A stretch of 20,007 bases of DNA from Pleurobrachia bachei (taxonomy: Eukaryota > Ctenophora > Tentaculata > Cydippida > Pleurobrachiidae): positions 1 through 20,007 of the forward strand of contig AVPN01000983.1 in assembly GCA_000695325.1 (NCBI GenBank), read 5' to 3'. Each line of letters opens with the position of its first letter. The first letter of the stretch is position 1. Shown piece after piece: positions 1-20,007 of the stretch. The notes below the pieces were generated by a model. It searched no databases and had not been told where the DNA came from. It saw only the letters and a list, made by a program, of their open reading frames with translations. The position numbers and the translations under genes are program-made.

Positions 1-12
1 TAAAAAGCGGAC

Positions 13-50
13 AATAAATTTGTATTTTGTATTGTATTGTATTGTATTGT
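13..50 (+). promoter_or_regulatory. Possible polyadenylation signal of an upstream plus-strand gene
   Basis: AATAAA at 13-18 is followed by a U/GU-rich stretch made of about four TATTG units (up to 50). This is the usual animal arrangement of poly(A) signal and downstream element. A TAA triplet at 1-3 could be a stop codon, but no coding sequence is visible this close to the window edge. The first NBEAL ATG is only 340 bp further on, so the signal would close a tightly packed neighbour. The TATTG repeat could equally be a simple microsatellite. Confidence 0.3.
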
Positions 51-59
51 CCGCCGTCC

Positions 60-355
60 TGTGTGCTGAACGCCTTCTGGAGGCTCCTGGAAGTCTTTGA
101 AGTTTGAACCTTTTTTACCGATACAGTGTCAACTCACAAGTCACAGCTAGTGACTCTAGTAACTAGTTTGTGATCCCAATCATAAGATGTGTCCATATGG
201 CTCTAGTAGTTTGTGTAGTTTTATTTGTCTTTTTAAAATTAATTTTGTCACCAACTCCGACCGGCCTGAAAGAGGACGCTTTGACCAAACTTTCAATAGT
301 CATGTTAATGTAACGTATGATGCTTTAACGGATCGAATAATATAACGGACCCGCC
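60..355 (+). promoter_or_regulatory. 5' flank and probable 5' UTR of the NBEAL-like gene
   Basis: No reading frame of interest is seen here. The segment lies between the candidate poly(A) signal and the first ATG, so it should carry the promoter and leader of the NBEAL-like gene. No canonical TATA box is clear. ATATAAC at 340-346, ten bases before the ATG, recurs upstream of both nested genes. The bases just before the ATG (CCGCC) match a strong Kozak context. A non-coding first exon further upstream cannot be excluded. Confidence 0.4.
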
Positions 356-18810
<18,455 letters not shown>

Positions 18811-19926
18811 GTAAGAGTGGGGTTTAATTATTTATTCAATTAGGATATGTAACATGGGTGGTAAAGCGAGTAGATTGGGTGGATTTTACTTATTTAATTT
18901 AGGAGTGGGGTGCAAAATCAAGCTGACTTGCCAAATGCAATTGTGAAATAATGTGAGAATACAAAATGAGCTTGTACACATGTGTGTCTGTAGGTACAGG
19001 GATGTACAGAAATACAGTTGTACAATTACACAGGTCATGTCAAGGGAGGGGAGAGAGAGAGTAAGATCATGCGTTATACACTTGTTGAATATCTTTGTCT
19101 CTCTACTCATTAACAATCTTCCTAATACCGCGGAAAATGACAAAAATAGTCAGACATGCCTACATATATGCTATCAACACTTCAGGAATAATCACATAGC
19201 TTTTAGGCTAACAAAACAGGCGTTTCAAGAACAGGGTGTAGAGAGATTTCTTGTACATTATGTAACAGACTAAAAGTAGGCTTTGTTTGAGCTGCTAAAT
19301 CTAGACAAGTACTGTATTTTTTAGTGTCATAACTGCAGCCAGCGGCTATTTCTGTCATGCTGAATGCAACATGAAGCCTTAGAGCTGGAGAGCAAGCGGG
19401 AGAATAGCTGGAACAATGCAGATGCTGGTACGGCATATATATATATTCATCGCAATAAATGACTGCTTTTAGAAATCAGAGAGAGAAGAAATAAGGAAAT
19501 CAGAACGAGATTGTAAATGACGAATGACGGTGGTATTCCGTTACCGTTCGTTTCAATTGAACCTATAACTCCCACGGAAACACAATGGGAGCCGATATAA
19601 ATAATAGGCCGTGCCGGGGTGTTAGTGATGGTGTACGGCCAGTTATGACACGTACAAATTAACAGGGCGGTGATCTGATAACATGGAGCTGTGAATATAA
19701 CCTGTGTGTATACCAGTGTTTCACAATCTCTATTATAAGTTGAAGATGAACGTCGTCGAAGTGGCCGTTCGTTAGGCGGTATCTAAGCGACCGACTGCTC
19801 CTTCATAAAATACTTTATAGGCCCAAAGCTGTAAAGCTGTTGCTCACGCTTTTGGAACTTCCGGTGGAAGTTTGTTAGTATTTTTGAATGAATTTAAACA
19901 ATTCAGTCTCCATAGTTACCAATTCA

Positions 19927-19940
19927 GTTGCCATGGCAAC
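19927..19940. promoter_or_regulatory. Perfect consensus X-box (RFX site)
   Basis: GTTGCCATGGCAAC, inside an 18-bp perfect palindrome CAGTTGCCATGGCAACTG (19925-19942), with a half-site GTTACC just before it (19915-19920). This is the ideal RFX-binding X-box, typical of ciliary gene promoters in animals. A target gene is not visible in the window. Confidence 0.55.
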
Positions 19941-19960
19941 TGCTGAAGTTGAAATGGGCG

Positions 19961-19988
19961 AAAAAAAAACACCCGGCGAAGCCGGGTG
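19961..19988 (-). terminator. Bacterial-type intrinsic terminator-like hairpin
   Basis: On the minus strand an 8-bp GC stem, CACCCGGC-TTC-GCCGGGTG, is followed at once by nine T residues. This is the textbook form of a rho-independent terminator. A TAA triplet at the window edge (minus strand, 20007-20005) could be the stop of a gene lying outside. In an animal gene region this is out of place and may mark a junction with bacterial DNA or a chance hairpin. Confidence 0.4.
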
Positions 19989-20007
19989 GGTTATCAAAAA
20001 GCCCTTA

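Larger units (their letters stand above)
18811..20007. other. Non-coding tail: start of NBEAL intron 31, X-box region and window edge
   Basis: From the donor at 18811 to the window end I find no exon continuing the NBEAL domain order. The segment holds a TTGTACAA palindrome (19018), a short TA repeat (19435-19445), ordinary AT-rich DNA, then the X-box and the terminator-like hairpin. A regulatory region of another gene could start here, but no coding evidence is visible. Confidence 0.5.

Overview
This is a eukaryotic, almost certainly animal, window. Its backbone is one plus-strand gene made of many short exons (41-197 nt) separated by GT-AG introns, mostly 105-630 bp. I rebuilt 31 exons from 356 to 18810 whose phases join without a break into 1146 codons, open at the 3' end. 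By family knowledge the protein is the N-terminal 40% or so of a neurobeachin-like BEACH protein, closest to vertebrate NBEAL2/NBEAL1. The PH-like, BEACH and WD40 parts must lie beyond base 20007.

Two membrane transporter genes sit on the opposite strand inside the two longest introns of this host gene. Intron 21 (7211-13764, 6.55 kb) holds an intronless 320-aa TauE/SafE-family anion exporter (8231-9193, minus). Intron 25 (14925-16915, 2.0 kb) holds a two-exon equilibrative nucleoside transporter, SLC29/ENT family (15307-16736, minus). The ENT reading frame is shifted once near its C-terminus at about 15441-15446: either an assembly error or a real lesion. All 28 introns without a nested gene are 630 bp or shorter, so the nested genes account for the long introns.

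Layout: 1-355, intergenic flank with a possible poly(A) signal of an upstream gene and the NBEAL 5' flank; 356-5977, alpha-helical armadillo-like N-terminal half of NBEAL; 6547-14459, ConA/LamG-like domain and its C-terminal edge, split by the 6.5 kb intron; 14750-18810, start of the DUF4704-like region with an acidic, poorly conserved linker; 18811-20007, no exon recognised, with an X-box palindrome and then, in the last 47 bases, a hairpin plus A-tract that looks like a bacterial intrinsic terminator.

Short introns, nested intronic genes, CT/GA microsatellites and AT-rich non-coding DNA fit a compact early-branching animal genome. Ctenophores are known for many intronic nested genes; a placozoan, a cnidarian or another holozoan is not excluded. 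The three genes have no obvious shared pathway. NBEAL proteins act in vesicle and granule trafficking, while the nested genes are small-molecule transporters. What they share in sequence is an ATATAAC motif just upstream of each start codon.

I saw no rRNA, tRNA, CRISPR array, intact transposon or virus-derived element.
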